Shown here: piece after piece, positions 17,620 through 26,337 of the stretch
How positions within the stretch are numbered: position 1 is the stretch's first letter
How the letters are laid out: every line of letters begins with the position of its first letter
DNA from: Brachybacterium sp036311905
GTDB taxonomy: Bacteria; Actinomycetota; Actinomycetes; Actinomycetales; Dermabacteraceae
NCBI RefSeq assembly: GCF_036311905.1
Contig: NZ_JAZDCH010000027.1
Location: forward strand, 27,611 to 91,610
Reading direction: 5' to 3'
Length of the DNA stretch: 64,000 bases
Made by a program: the position numbers and the translations under genes
Notes under the pieces: model-generated
Seen by the model: only the letters and a program-made list of their open reading frames with translations
The model's database searches: none
What the model was told of the DNA's origin: nothing

Positions 17620-18597
17620 TCAGGCGGGCGGGCGCAGGTTCGCGTCGTCGTCCCCGTGGATCGGCACGTGCGCCTCGGGGATGTCCTCGTAGCTCGCCGG
17701 GTCGGAGATCGGCTCGAGGTGGGTGAGCACGGTGAGGGTGGGCATCGCGCGCATCAGCTCGTGCTCGAGCTCCTCGATGTAGTCGTGGCCCTGCTTGACC
17801 GTCCACTCGTCCGGCACCAGGACGTGCACGTTCATGTACTTCTCCTGCCCGGCCTCGCGGGTCTGCAGGCCGTGGAAGGTGACGGTCCCGTCGGTGCGGC
17901 GGCGGAGGATGTCGGCGATGACCTCGTTCTCCTCGTCAGGCAGCGCTTTGTCCAGCAGGCCCGAGACGGACTCGGAGATCAGCCCGATGCCGGTGACGAT
18001 GATGTTCACGCCGACGGCGAAGGCGACGATCGGGTCCAGCCGGTCCCAGCCGGTCAGCACCACGAGGCCGACGCCGAAGAGCACGCCCGCGCTCGTGACC
18101 ACGTCGGTCATGAGGTGCTTGCCGTCGGCGCGCAGGGTGATCGAGTTGTGGGTGCGGCCCGCGCGCAGCAGCACGAGGGCGACGCCGCCGTTGATCAGGC
18201 TCGCGACCACGCTGATCGCGAGGCCCCAGCCGACGTTCTGGAGCGGCTGCGGGTTCAGGAAGCGCTCGACCGAGGTCACCAGGATCACCGCGGCGGCGAG
18301 GAAGATCATCACGCCCTCGACGGCGGCGGAGAAGTACTCGGCCTTCGCCCGCCCGTAGAGGAACCGCTCGGTCGCCGGACGGATCGCGACGCGCAGGGCG
18401 ATCAGCGCGACCACGGCCGCGACCAGGTTCACCACGGACTCGGCGGCGTCGGAGAGCAGTCCCACCGAGCCGGTCATGAGCCAGGCCCCGGCCTTGAGGG
18501 AGATGGTGAGGACGGCGGCGGCGATCGACAGCCAGGCGAACCGGGTGAGGTCCACGCGCTGCGGCGCGGGGCGGGCCGGGGGAGCGGCGGCGGTCAT
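17620..18597 (-). CDS. Cation diffusion facilitator family transporter
   Basis: This 325-residue inner-membrane metal/proton antiporter has six expected helices in the first ~215 residues and a cytoplasmic C-terminal ferredoxin-like domain (about 225-305). Transport-site candidates are Asp50 with Glu53 in LLSDAAES (helix 2) and His161/Asp165 in HLMTD (helix 5). The helix-2 motif is not the classic zinc HxxxD, so zinc, cobalt, iron or manganese all remain possible. It overlaps the ArsR gene by ATGA (4 bp), so the repressor and exporter are translated together. Confidence 0.92.
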   Translation of the reverse strand: MTAAAPPARPAPQRVDLTRFAWLSIAAAVLTISLKAGAWLMTGSVGLLSDAAESVVNLVAAVVALIALRVAIRPATERFLYGRAKAEYFSAAVEGVMIFLAAAVILVTSVERFLNPQPLQNVGWGLAISVVASLINGGVALVLLRAGRTHNSITLRADGKHLMTDVVTSAGVLFGVGLVVLTGWDRLDPIVAFAVGVNIIVTGIGLISESVSGLLDKALPDEENEVIADILRRRTDGTVTFHGLQTREAGQEKYMNVHVLVPDEWTVKQGHDYIEELEHELMRAMPTLTVLTHLEPISDPASYEDIPEAHVPIHGDDDANLRPPA

Positions 18598-18950
18598 CGG
18601 GGATCCTTCCGGGGCGGGTCGGGGGCGAGGGAGCCGTCGGGAGCGATGTGCTCGAAGATCTGCTCGACGAGCTGGACCACGTGCGGGTCCTCGACCGTGT
18701 AGTAGCTGTGGCGGCCCTCCCGGGTCGCCGAGACGATGCCCGTCAGCCGCAGCTTGCGCAGGTGCTGGCTCGTGGTGGGCAGGCTCAGCCCGACCCGCTC
18801 CGCCAGCGCCCCGACGTCGTAGCGACCGGTGCTCATGAGCTGGACCAGGTGGAGCCGGGCCGGGCTCGCGAGCATCGCGAAGGTGTCCGCGGCCGCGGCG
18901 AGCTGCGGCTCGGTGGGGGCGGGGCGCAGCTCGCCCGGGGTCGTCGTCAT
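18594..18950 (-). CDS. ArsR/SmtB family metal-responsive repressor
   Basis: This is a 118-residue winged-helix regulator (core: LASPARLHLVQLM..., recognition helix LSLPTTSQHLRKLRL, wing TREGRHSYYT). The ATG at 18950 is favoured over 18959 because GAGG lies nine bases upstream. The last helix carries Asp-x-His-x10-His (DPHVVQLVEQIFEH), the alpha-5 metal-site pattern of CzrA/SmtB zinc and cobalt sensors, though the usual fourth ligand three residues on is a proline. With the exporter directly downstream, it likely senses a divalent metal and controls its own operon. Confidence 0.9.
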   Translation of the reverse strand: MTTTPGELRPAPTEPQLAAAADTFAMLASPARLHLVQLMSTGRYDVGALAERVGLSLPTTSQHLRKLRLTGIVSATREGRHSYYTVEDPHVVQLVEQIFEHIAPDGSLAPDPPRKDPR

Positions 18951-18971
18951 GGCCGACATCCTCGCCGACGT

Positions 18972-18995
18972 TTCGTCATTCGCGCAACTGACGAA
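18972..18995. promoter_or_regulatory. Candidate ArsR operator
   Basis: TTCGTCA, a 10-base spacer and TGACGAA form a perfect dyad 22 bp upstream of the repressor start. The position, symmetry and AT content relative to the surroundings fit an ArsR-family operator overlapping the operon promoter. Confidence 0.65.
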
Positions 18996-19072
18996 GTGTT
19001 GGATGTGGCGCGGCCGACGGGGGAGCGAGCTCCGGGTCGGGGTGGAGGGGCCCTGGCGGAGTGCGGGTCGCG

Positions 19073-19552
19073 TCAGAGGACGACGCGGGTGGGCTTGCCC
19101 TTCACCGGCAGGCCCGCACGGCGGTACGCGCGGAAGCCGCCGACCAGGTCCGTCGCGCGGGAGAAGCCGAGATCGCGCAGGTCCCGGGCGGCGAGCGAGG
19201 AGTAGTACCCCTCGTTGCACACCAGGATCACCAGGTCGTCAAGGCCGGGGCCGCCGTCCATCCGATGCGCGGAGCCTGGATCGAGCCGCCACTCGAGCAC
19301 CAGGCGCCCCATGACGGTCGCGCCGGGGATGTGGCCCTCGGGCTCGCGGGTCCGCTCGGAGCGGAGGTCGATCACGTGGGCGCCGTGCGCGATGAGATCC
19401 GGCAGATCGGCGGGCTCCACGCGGTCCACGCCGCGCCGCGAGGCCTCGAGCACCTCGTCGATCGAGCGGTGTGCGGGCACCTCCGCGCGCCGACGGCCGA
19501 CGGGCCGATCCGTGAAGGAGGACCCGTCGGCCGCCGCAGACGAGGAGGTCAC
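19073..19552 (-). CDS. Rhodanese-like domain protein
   Basis: This 159-residue protein has one rhodanese domain (about residues 40-155): VIDLRSERTREPEGHIPGA and the active-site loop beginning with Cys112 (VCNEGYYSS). It could move sulfane sulfur or act as a redox or regulatory domain; no partner is defined. The GTG start overlaps the stop of the DEAD-box helicase gene by 4 bp (GTGA), so the two are translationally coupled. The N-terminal ~40 residues are charged and probably disordered. Confidence 0.9.
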   Translation of the reverse strand: MTSSSAAADGSSFTDRPVGRRRAEVPAHRSIDEVLEASRRGVDRVEPADLPDLIAHGAHVIDLRSERTREPEGHIPGATVMGRLVLEWRLDPGSAHRMDGGPGLDDLVILVCNEGYYSSLAARDLRDLGFSRATDLVGGFRAYRRAGLPVKGKPTRVVL

Positions 19553-21162
19553 CGGCCGCGGCGCGAGGAGAAGGCCGCGAGGCCGCCGCCCGAGGAGGAG
19601 CCGCCGGTCGAGGTCGAGTAGACGCTGCCCGAGCCGGAGCGACCCTGGCCGCCGCTGCGACCCCGGCCCTGACCGCCGCGCGAGCCCTGCCCGCCGCGGC
19701 CGCCCTGGCCTCCGGACTCGCCGCGACCGCGACCCTGGCCCTGACCCTGCTGACCCCGCTGGCCCGAGTTCTCGCCGCCGCGGCCGCCCTGGCTCCGGCC
19801 CTCGCCGGAGCGTGCGCCCTGGCCACCGCGACCACGGCCCTCGCCGCCGCCCTGGCCGCCGCGACCGCCACGTCCCTGGCCGCCGCCCTGACCGCGTCCG
19901 CGACCACGACCGCCGCCGGGGATGCCCGCCTCGCGGCGCGCCTGCTCCTCGGGGCTGTCCTCGGTGACCGGTCCGCGCGGCTCATGGGTCTCGACCCGCT
20001 GGCCCGGGGCGAGTGCGGTCAGCACCGGGCTCGCCGCGGTCACGCCCTGGTGGCGGGTCGGGGTGATCCCGGCCTTGCGCATCAGGTCGTGGACGTCCTT
20101 CCGCTGCTCCGGGGTCTGCACGGTGATGACGGTGCCGGACTCGCCGGCCCGCGCGGTGCGGCCCGAGCGGTGCAGGTAGGCCTTGTGCTCGATGGGCGGA
20201 TCGGCGTGGACCACGAGCGCGACCTCGTCGACGTGGATGCCGCGCGCGGCGATGTCGGTGCAGACCATCGTGGTCGCGGTGCCCGAGCCGAAGGCCTCGA
20301 GGTTCCGGGTGCGGGCGTTCTGCGAGAGGTTGCCGTGCAGGTCCACCGCGTCGACGCCGCGGGCGGCGAGCTTGCGGGCGAGGTTCTTCGCGCCGTACTT
20401 GGTGCGGGTGAACATGATCGTGCGGCCCGGCGCGGCGGCGAGGTCGCGCAGCACGTCGAAGCGGGCGGTCGGGTCGACCTCGAGGACGTGGTGCTCCATG
20501 GTGCCGACGGGGCTCGTGGCCGGGTCGGCGGAGTGGGTGACCGGGTCGTGCAGGAACTGCTGGACGATCTTGTCCACGCCGGCGTCGAGGGTCGCGGAGA
20601 ACAGCATGCGCTGTCCCTTCGCGGGGGTCGCCGCGAGGATCCGGCGCACCATCGGCAGGAAGCCCATGTCGGCCATGTGGTCGGCCTCGTCGATCACGGT
20701 GATCTCGATGGCGGAGAGGTCGGCGTGGCCCTGGCCCATCAGATCCAGCAGGCGGCCGGGGCAGGCGATGAGCACGTCGACTCCGCTGGCGAGGGCTTTG
20801 ACCTGCGGGTTCTGCCCCACGCCGCCGAAGACGACGGTGCTGCGGAGCTTCCCGGCGCGCTCGAGCGGGGCGAGCGAGTCGGCGATCTGCGAGGCCAGCT
20901 CGCGGGTCGGCGCGAGCACCAGCGAACGCGGCCGACGCGCCTGGCGGCGGCGCGGCTCGGCGAGCAGGCGGGCGACCAGCGGGAGGAGGAAGGCGTAGGT
21001 CTTGCCCGAGCCGGTGCGGCCGCGGCCGAGCACGTCGCGACCCGCGAGGGAGTCGGGCAGCGTCGCCGCCTGGATCGGGGTGGGGGAGGTGATGCCCTGC
21101 GGAGCGAGTGCTTCGACGAGGGCGGTGGGCACGCCGAGGCGTGCGAAGTCAGAGGTGGTCAC
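19549..21162 (-). CDS. DEAD-box ATP-dependent RNA helicase with RG-rich tail
   Basis: This 537-residue protein is read from a GTG at 21162 that places the Q motif (FARLGVPTALVEAL...PTPIQ) at the N-terminus; the open frame extends upstream without function. Motif I is GRGRTGSGKT near residues 46-55, motif II VIDEAD at 156-161, motif III SAT at 189-191 and motif VI HRSGRTARAG. The last ~120 residues (about 416-537) are nearly all Gly, Arg, Gln and Ser in RGG-like repeats, an RNA-binding and possibly phase-separating tail. Likely roles are ribosome assembly or mRNA decay and cold adaptation. A rhodanese gene follows in the same operon. Confidence 0.95.
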   Translation of the reverse strand: MTTSDFARLGVPTALVEALAPQGITSPTPIQAATLPDSLAGRDVLGRGRTGSGKTYAFLLPLVARLLAEPRRRQARRPRSLVLAPTRELASQIADSLAPLERAGKLRSTVVFGGVGQNPQVKALASGVDVLIACPGRLLDLMGQGHADLSAIEITVIDEADHMADMGFLPMVRRILAATPAKGQRMLFSATLDAGVDKIVQQFLHDPVTHSADPATSPVGTMEHHVLEVDPTARFDVLRDLAAAPGRTIMFTRTKYGAKNLARKLAARGVDAVDLHGNLSQNARTRNLEAFGSGTATTMVCTDIAARGIHVDEVALVVHADPPIEHKAYLHRSGRTARAGESGTVITVQTPEQRKDVHDLMRKAGITPTRHQGVTAASPVLTALAPGQRVETHEPRGPVTEDSPEEQARREAGIPGGGRGRGRGQGGGQGRGGRGGQGGGEGRGRGGQGARSGEGRSQGGRGGENSGQRGQQGQGQGRGRGESGGQGGRGGQGSRGGQGRGRSGGQGRSGSGSVYSTSTGGSSSGGGLAAFSSRRGR

Positions 21163-21412
21163 GAGGATCCGTTCTGCGTGGTGCGTCCCGCCCGGTGCGC
21201 CCGTGGCCCGGCGCCGTTCAGGCGGGGGAGGGTCTGCGCAGTCGCCCGTGACGGGGACCTGTGCCGCGGCGGGGTGACGGCACTCGAGCTCCACGGTAGG
21301 GGCCGCCCCGCCCGGTGGCGAGACCGGGGCCCGCCGATGTGAGATACCCCGGCTCCCGCAGCGGAGCGTCGCGGGGACGTAGGGTGCGAGCACCGGGAGA
21401 GCTGGAGGACCG

Positions 21413-22414
21413 ATGGCCCGCAGGGTGAGCATCAAGGACGTCGCCGAGAGGGCGGGCGTGTCCTGGAAGACCGTGTCGAACGTCGTCAACGAGCGGCCCG
21501 TGGTCCGCCCGGAGACCCGGGAGCGGGTCCTGGCGGCGATCGAGGAGCTCGGCTACGTCCCCAACCAGGTCGGCCGCGAGCTGCGCGGCGGGCCGACGGG
21601 ATCCCTCGCGCTCGTGGTCCCCGAGCTGCAGAACCCGTACTTCGCCCGTCTCGCCGAGCGGATGCAGGCCGCCGCCCGGGCCCGCGGGCGCACCGTGAGC
21701 GTCGAGGTGTCCTTGCACAGCGCCGCGACCGAGCGCGCCCACATCAGCGGCCGCAGCTCGCGCCCGGTGGACGCCGTGGTCATCTCCCCGTCGGCCCTGA
21801 CCGCCGAGGACCTGCGCGATCGCACCTCCGGCCCGCCCGTGGTGCTGCTCGGCGAGATGCTGCTCGCCGCCCCGGACATCGTGCACGTGGCGATCGACAA
21901 CGTCGCTTCCGCCGCCGAGGTGGTGCGCCACCTGGTGGCCGCCGGCCACCGTCGGCTGCTGTTCCTGGGGGCCGACGAGGGGCGCCGCTCCACGGGCGCC
22001 GACCGCCTCGTCGGCCTCCGCCTCGCGAGCACCGAGGCCGGGCTCGACGAGGACCCGGCGCTGATCCGTCACGTGAGCGACTGGACGCGGGAGGGTGGTC
22101 GCGACGAGATCGCCGCGGCGCTCGCCGAGGGCCTCGACTTCGATGCCGTCGTGGCCGGGAACGACCTGCTCGCCATCGGTGCGCTGATCGCCCTGCTCGA
22201 TGCGGGGCGCCGCGTCCCCGAGGACGTCGCCGTGGTCGGCTGGGACGACCTGGTCGAAGCGGCGTGGACGCGCCCGGCGCTGACGACCGTCGCCCCCGAC
22301 CTCGACGCCCTCGTCGCCGCCGCCCTCGACGCGGCCCTCGCCGCCCCCGCCGAGCGCGAGGGCGTCGAGCGGGTGATCGCGCACCGGCTCGTCGAGCGCG
22401 GCACCACCCGCTGA
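21413..22414 (+). CDS. LacI family transcriptional regulator
   Basis: This is a 333-residue protein. The DNA-binding head is at residues 4-52 (SIKDVAERAGVSWKTVSNVVNE, then the hinge EELGYVPNQVGRELRGG), and a periplasmic-binding-protein-like sugar-sensing domain follows. The ATG at 21413 is preceded by GGAGG. It sits upstream of a family 2 glycosidase on the same strand with 158 bp between, and most likely represses that gene in the absence of its sugar. A 17-bp palindrome just before the glycosidase is a candidate site. Confidence 0.93.
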   Translation: MARRVSIKDVAERAGVSWKTVSNVVNERPVVRPETRERVLAAIEELGYVPNQVGRELRGGPTGSLALVVPELQNPYFARLAERMQAAARARGRTVSVEVSLHSAATERAHISGRSSRPVDAVVISPSALTAEDLRDRTSGPPVVLLGEMLLAAPDIVHVAIDNVASAAEVVRHLVAAGHRRLLFLGADEGRRSTGADRLVGLRLASTEAGLDEDPALIRHVSDWTREGGRDEIAAALAEGLDFDAVVAGNDLLAIGALIALLDAGRRVPEDVAVVGWDDLVEAAWTRPALTTVAPDLDALVAAALDAALAAPAEREGVERVIAHRLVERGTTR

Positions 22415-22491
22415 CCCGCGCCCCGCACGCTCGTGCCCGTCGGCCGCGTCCACCTCGCGATTCCCACGTTGCACTTCGCGCTGGGGTGCGG

Positions 22492-22532
22492 TTGACTGAC
22501 TCCTGACAGCCCGTACGGCGCACCGTGCGCCG
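22492..22532 (+). promoter_or_regulatory. Candidate promoter and LacI-type operator of the GH2 gene
   Basis: TTGACT (22492-22497) is a good -35 box. The expected -10 position, 17 bp on, is occupied by a perfect 17-bp palindrome, CGGCGCAC-C-GTGCGCCG (22516-22532). The palindrome has a central C and GC-rich arms. A repressor bound there would block the promoter. The -10 itself is poor, so the promoter part is tentative. Confidence 0.5.
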
Positions 22533-22572
22533 AGGCCTCAGCGCCGAGTCCCCTCGACCCCAGGAGCAGTCC

Positions 22573-24525
22573 GTGCCCGACCAGAACCCCACCCTGCCGG
22601 AGTCGCTCTCCGCGCTCTTCGCCCGAGCCGACGAGCTGGCCGCCCAGCTCGATGCGCCGCTCTCCGCGGCGGCGGACGTGCCCCGCCCAGAGCATCCGCG
22701 CCCTCAGCTGCAGCGTTCCGCCTGGCTGAGCCTCAACGGCACCTGGCAGTTCGAGATCGACCGCAGCGACACGGGTCGCGAGCGCGGGCTGCTCGACGCC
22801 GAGCTCGCCACCACCATCACCGTGCCCTTCGCGCCGGAGACCGCGGCCTCCGGCATCGGCGACCGCGACTTCCTCGAGGCCGTCTGGTACCGCCGCACGG
22901 TCGCTATCCCCGCCGACTGGGACGGCCTGCGCCCGATCCTCCGCTTCGAGGCCGTCGATCAGGACGCGACCGTGTGGGCGAACGGCGTGGAGGTCGCCCG
23001 CCACCGCGGCGGCTTCACCCCCTTCGCGGCCGATCTCTCGCAGGTCCCGGGCGTCGGCGCCAGCAGCGAGGTGACCGTGGTGGTCCGCGCCCGCGACCCG
23101 CACGATCAGCCCCAGGCCCGCGGCAAGCAGTCCACCTGGTTCCGGCCCACGCACGCCAACTACCACCGCACCACCGGCATCTGGCAGAGCGTCTGGCTCG
23201 AGGGCGTCCCCGTCGACGAGATCCGCTCGCTGCGCATCCTCCCCTCGCTCGCCGCGGCCTCCTTCGCGATCGACGTGCCGCTCTCGCGCAGCACCCCCGG
23301 CACCACCCTCGAGGTCATCGCCTCCGTCCCCGGCGGCGGGGCGGTCGCGCGCACCTCCGTCCGCGCCGACCTCGACCTCGCCCCGCACCTCTCGCTCACG
23401 ATCCCGTCGGAGCACGTGCGCGTGTGGGGCCCCGGCGCCCCCGAGCTGTACGCGCTGCAGGTGCGGCTGCTGGACGCCGCCGGTGGCGTGCTCGACGAGG
23501 TCCGCTCCTACGCGGGCCTGCGCTCGACCTCGCTGAACGCCCACGAGTACCGCCTCAACGGCGAGAAGGTCTTCCAGCGCCTGGTCCTGGACCAGGGGTA
23601 TTGGGAGGAGACTTTCATGACCACGCCGACGGACTCCGCCTTCACCACCGACATCCGCCTGGCGATGGAGGCCGGCTTCAACGGCGCCCGACTCCACCAG
23701 AAGGTCTTCGAGCAGCGCATGCTGTTCTGGGCCGACCTGCACGGCTACCTCACCTGGGGTGAGTTCGGCGACTGGGGCGTCTCGGGCCTCGGCCCGCTCG
23801 GCGACAACCAGCAGCCCACCGCCTCCTTCATCGGGCAGTGGATCGAGGCGGTCTCCCGCGACATCAACCACCCCTCGATCATCGGCTGGTGCCCCCTCAA
23901 CGAGACCCACCAGATCCTCCACGACCGCTACACCCAGCTCGACACCGTCACCCAGGCGATGTACGACGCGACCAAGCTCGCCGACCCCTCGCGGCCCGTG
24001 CTCGATGCCTCCGGCTACTCGCACCGGGTGCGCGGGGCCGACGTGTACGACTCGCACTCCTACGAGCAGGACCCGGAGCGCTTCCGTGTCGAGCAGTCCG
24101 GACTCGCCGAGGGGCGGCCCTTCGCGAACCGGCGCGACCTCGCGCCCGACGAGTACCCCTTCGCCGACGGCGAGTTCTCCCTGCCCTTCGCCGGCCAGCC
24201 GTACTTCGTCTCCGAGTACGGCGGCATCTGGTGGAACGAGCAGGAGGCCCGCGAGGCCGCCGAGGCCGAGCGCGCCGGCAACAACGCCGCCGAGTCGTGG
24301 GGCTACGGCCAGCGGATCGCGAGCGAGGCGGAGCTTTACGAGCGCTTCGAGGGGCTCACCCGCGTGCTGCTCGAGGACCCCCTCATGTTCGGCTACTGCT
24401 ACACGCAGATGACCGATGTGTTCCAGGAGAAGAACGGCATCGTCGACTTCGCCCGCGGGCGCAAGCTCGACCTGGCCCGCCTCCGCGCCGTCCAGGAGAA
24501 GACCGCGGCGTACGAGGCGGACTGA
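22573..24525 (+). CDS. Glycoside hydrolase family 2 protein (beta-galactosidase/glucuronidase type)
   Basis: This 650-residue protein is read from the GTG at 22573, which follows AGGAG; an ATG at 22525 would add 16 residues and overlap the operator palindrome. An N-terminal sugar-binding jelly-roll domain (SLNGTWQFEID near residue 50) is followed by an immunoglobulin-like domain and a TIM barrel. The acid/base is Glu444 in GWCPLNE and the nucleophile Glu548 in VSEYGG. No signal peptide is present, so it acts on imported oligosaccharides. Specificity (galactoside, glucuronide or mannoside) cannot be read from sequence. No sugar transporter is adjacent. Confidence 0.9.
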   Translation: MPDQNPTLPESLSALFARADELAAQLDAPLSAAADVPRPEHPRPQLQRSAWLSLNGTWQFEIDRSDTGRERGLLDAELATTITVPFAPETAASGIGDRDFLEAVWYRRTVAIPADWDGLRPILRFEAVDQDATVWANGVEVARHRGGFTPFAADLSQVPGVGASSEVTVVVRARDPHDQPQARGKQSTWFRPTHANYHRTTGIWQSVWLEGVPVDEIRSLRILPSLAAASFAIDVPLSRSTPGTTLEVIASVPGGGAVARTSVRADLDLAPHLSLTIPSEHVRVWGPGAPELYALQVRLLDAAGGVLDEVRSYAGLRSTSLNAHEYRLNGEKVFQRLVLDQGYWEETFMTTPTDSAFTTDIRLAMEAGFNGARLHQKVFEQRMLFWADLHGYLTWGEFGDWGVSGLGPLGDNQQPTASFIGQWIEAVSRDINHPSIIGWCPLNETHQILHDRYTQLDTVTQAMYDATKLADPSRPVLDASGYSHRVRGADVYDSHSYEQDPERFRVEQSGLAEGRPFANRRDLAPDEYPFADGEFSLPFAGQPYFVSEYGGIWWNEQEAREAAEAERAGNNAAESWGYGQRIASEAELYERFEGLTRVLLEDPLMFGYCYTQMTDVFQEKNGIVDFARGRKLDLARLRAVQEKTAAYEAD

Positions 24526-24573
24526 CCCGGAAATCCGCTGGCCCGGGTCGCCGCCGCCGACCACCATGGGCTC

Positions 24574-25335
24574 ATGATCGATCAGAGCCGACTCTGGGAC
24601 GCCGACGCGGCCTCCTCCTACGACACCCCCGGTGAGGGGATGTTCGCCCCGGAGGTGCTCGGGCCCACCGTGGCCCGCCTCGCCGCGCTCGCGGCGGGCG
24701 GGCCCGCGCTCGAGCTCGCGATCGGCACGGGCCGCGTGGCGATCCCGCTGCACGAGGCGGGCGTCCCGGTGACCGGGATCGAGCTGTCGGAGGCGATGAT
24801 CGCGCGGCTGCGGGAGAAGGTCACCGCCGACGAGATCCCCGTGGTCTCCGGGGACATGACCACGGCCGCGGCGGGGACGGGGTTCTCCCTCGCGTACCTG
24901 GTCTTCAACACCATCGCGAACCTGCTCACGCAGGAGGAGCAGGTGGCCTGTTTCCGCAATGCCGCCCGCCACCTCGCCCCGGGCGGATGCTTCGTCGTCG
25001 AGCTGTGGGTGCCGCAGCTGCGCTCGCTCGCCCCGGGCCACGGCGGCACCGTCGAGGTCTCCGAGCCGGGCTACCTGCTCGTCGACACCTACGACACCCT
25101 TGCCCAGCAGGTCATCTCCCATCACGTGCGCTTCGATCCCGCCGTGGACGGCGGGCGCGAGGCGCGGATCGGCCGGACCCCGCACCGCTACGTGTGGCCC
25201 GCGGAGCTCGATCTCATGGCGCAACTGGCAGGATTCCGTCTCGAGGAGCGCTGGGCGGACTGGGACCGCAGCGCGTTCACCGTCGACTCCCGCAGCCACG
25301 TCTCCGTGTACCGCCTGACCGAAGGGACCGCATGA
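24574..25335 (+). CDS. Class I SAM-dependent methyltransferase
   Basis: This is a 253-residue Rossmann-fold methyltransferase. Motif I is ALELAIGTGRVAIPL, the acidic motif II residue is in GIELSEAM, and motif post-I/III segments include VSGDMTTA and LAPGGCFVVELW. The substrate is unknown. It overlaps the following GNAT gene by ATGA, and an alcohol dehydrogenase follows, so the three form an operon-like set. The ribosome binding site is weak. Confidence 0.9.
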   Translation: MIDQSRLWDADAASSYDTPGEGMFAPEVLGPTVARLAALAAGGPALELAIGTGRVAIPLHEAGVPVTGIELSEAMIARLREKVTADEIPVVSGDMTTAAAGTGFSLAYLVFNTIANLLTQEEQVACFRNAARHLAPGGCFVVELWVPQLRSLAPGHGGTVEVSEPGYLLVDTYDTLAQQVISHHVRFDPAVDGGREARIGRTPHRYVWPAELDLMAQLAGFRLEERWADWDRSAFTVDSRSHVSVYRLTEGTA

Positions 25336-26327
25336 CTCAGGATCTCACCGCCCTCACCCTCGAGGACGTCCCCGCGCTCACCGACCTGATGAACGCGATC
25401 GATGCCCACGAGGGCTTCGGGGAGCCCGCCGAGGAGCCCAGCATGCGCGAGTGGCTCACCATGCCCGATCTCGACCTCGCCACCGACTCGGTGGCCGTGC
25501 GCGAGGACGGCCGGCTGATCGCGGCCGGCCTGCTCGACGTGGGCGCTTCCCTCGACCGGGACGGGCGCGTGCGCTGCCAGCTGATGGGCGGGGTGCACCC
25601 CGAGCGCCGCCGTCGGGGCCTCGGCACGGCCGTGCTGGACCGGCTCGAGACCCGCGCCGCGGCGCTCGCCGCGCAGCGGCACCCGGGCAGCTCCGCCGTG
25701 CTCCGCTGCGGCGGCGGCCGCGACCCCCAGGAAGAGGCGGAGCCCCGCGGCGGCGTCGACGTGCGCCCCGTGCTCGACCGACGCGGATACACCCGCGTCC
25801 GCTCCTGGTTCGAGATGCGCCGCGAGCTGCGCGGCGAGGCCGGGGCGGGGCTCACGGAGCTCGCCGGCGCCGACGTCCCCGGGGTGTCCCTGCGCAGCCC
25901 GTCGGCCGCGGATCGCGAGCCGACACGCCTCGCCCACGACGCCGCCTTCACCGACCATTGGGGCTCGGCCCCGATCCCCGCGGACCGCTGGGCGGGCTGG
26001 TGGGACGGTCACACCTCCCGGCACGAGCACTCGAGCATCGCCGTGGACGACCGCGGCACGATCCTCGCCTACGCCCTCACCCAGGAGGACCGCCCCGGCC
26101 ACCTGCACGTGGGCCTCGTCGGCACCCGCCCCGAGGCGCGCGGCCGGGGACTCGCCCGCGCGGTCCTCGCCCGCAGCCTCGCCTCCGGCCGCGCCGCCGG
26201 CTACGAGGAGGCGCAGCTCGAGGTGGACACCGAGTCGCTCACCGGGGCCACCCGGCTCTACGAGGCCGTCGGCTTCACCCGGGCCTCCGTGTACGCGACC
26301 TACGAGAAGCCGGTCGCCACGGCATGA
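25332..26327 (+). CDS. Tandem GNAT-fold N-acetyltransferase
   Basis: This 331-residue protein has two GNAT domains (about 1-165 and 185-325). Acetyl-CoA binding loops are visible in both: ERRRRGLGTAVLDRLE in the first and ARGRGLARAVL in the second. Duplicated GNAT proteins of this layout are common in actinobacteria and often acetylate small amines or antibiotics, but nothing fixes the substrate here. The ATG at 25332 overlaps the methyltransferase stop. An alternative reading from upstream would be a shadow of that gene. Confidence 0.88.
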   Translation: MTQDLTALTLEDVPALTDLMNAIDAHEGFGEPAEEPSMREWLTMPDLDLATDSVAVREDGRLIAAGLLDVGASLDRDGRVRCQLMGGVHPERRRRGLGTAVLDRLETRAAALAAQRHPGSSAVLRCGGGRDPQEEAEPRGGVDVRPVLDRRGYTRVRSWFEMRRELRGEAGAGLTELAGADVPGVSLRSPSAADREPTRLAHDAAFTDHWGSAPIPADRWAGWWDGHTSRHEHSSIAVDDRGTILAYALTQEDRPGHLHVGLVGTRPEARGRGLARAVLARSLASGRAAGYEEAQLEVDTESLTGATRLYEAVGFTRASVYATYEKPVATA

Positions 26328-26337
26328 GGAGGTCGCG

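Noticed and set aside
19560..19930. DNA repeat element in the helicase gene
   Set aside because: The repetition reflects codons of the Gly/Arg/Gln-rich protein tail rather than an independent repeat.
22069..25299. 1076-codon minus-strand frame opposite LacI, GH2 and methyltransferase genes
   Set aside because: It spans three recognisable genes on the other strand and has no domain; long open frames arise easily at this GC content.
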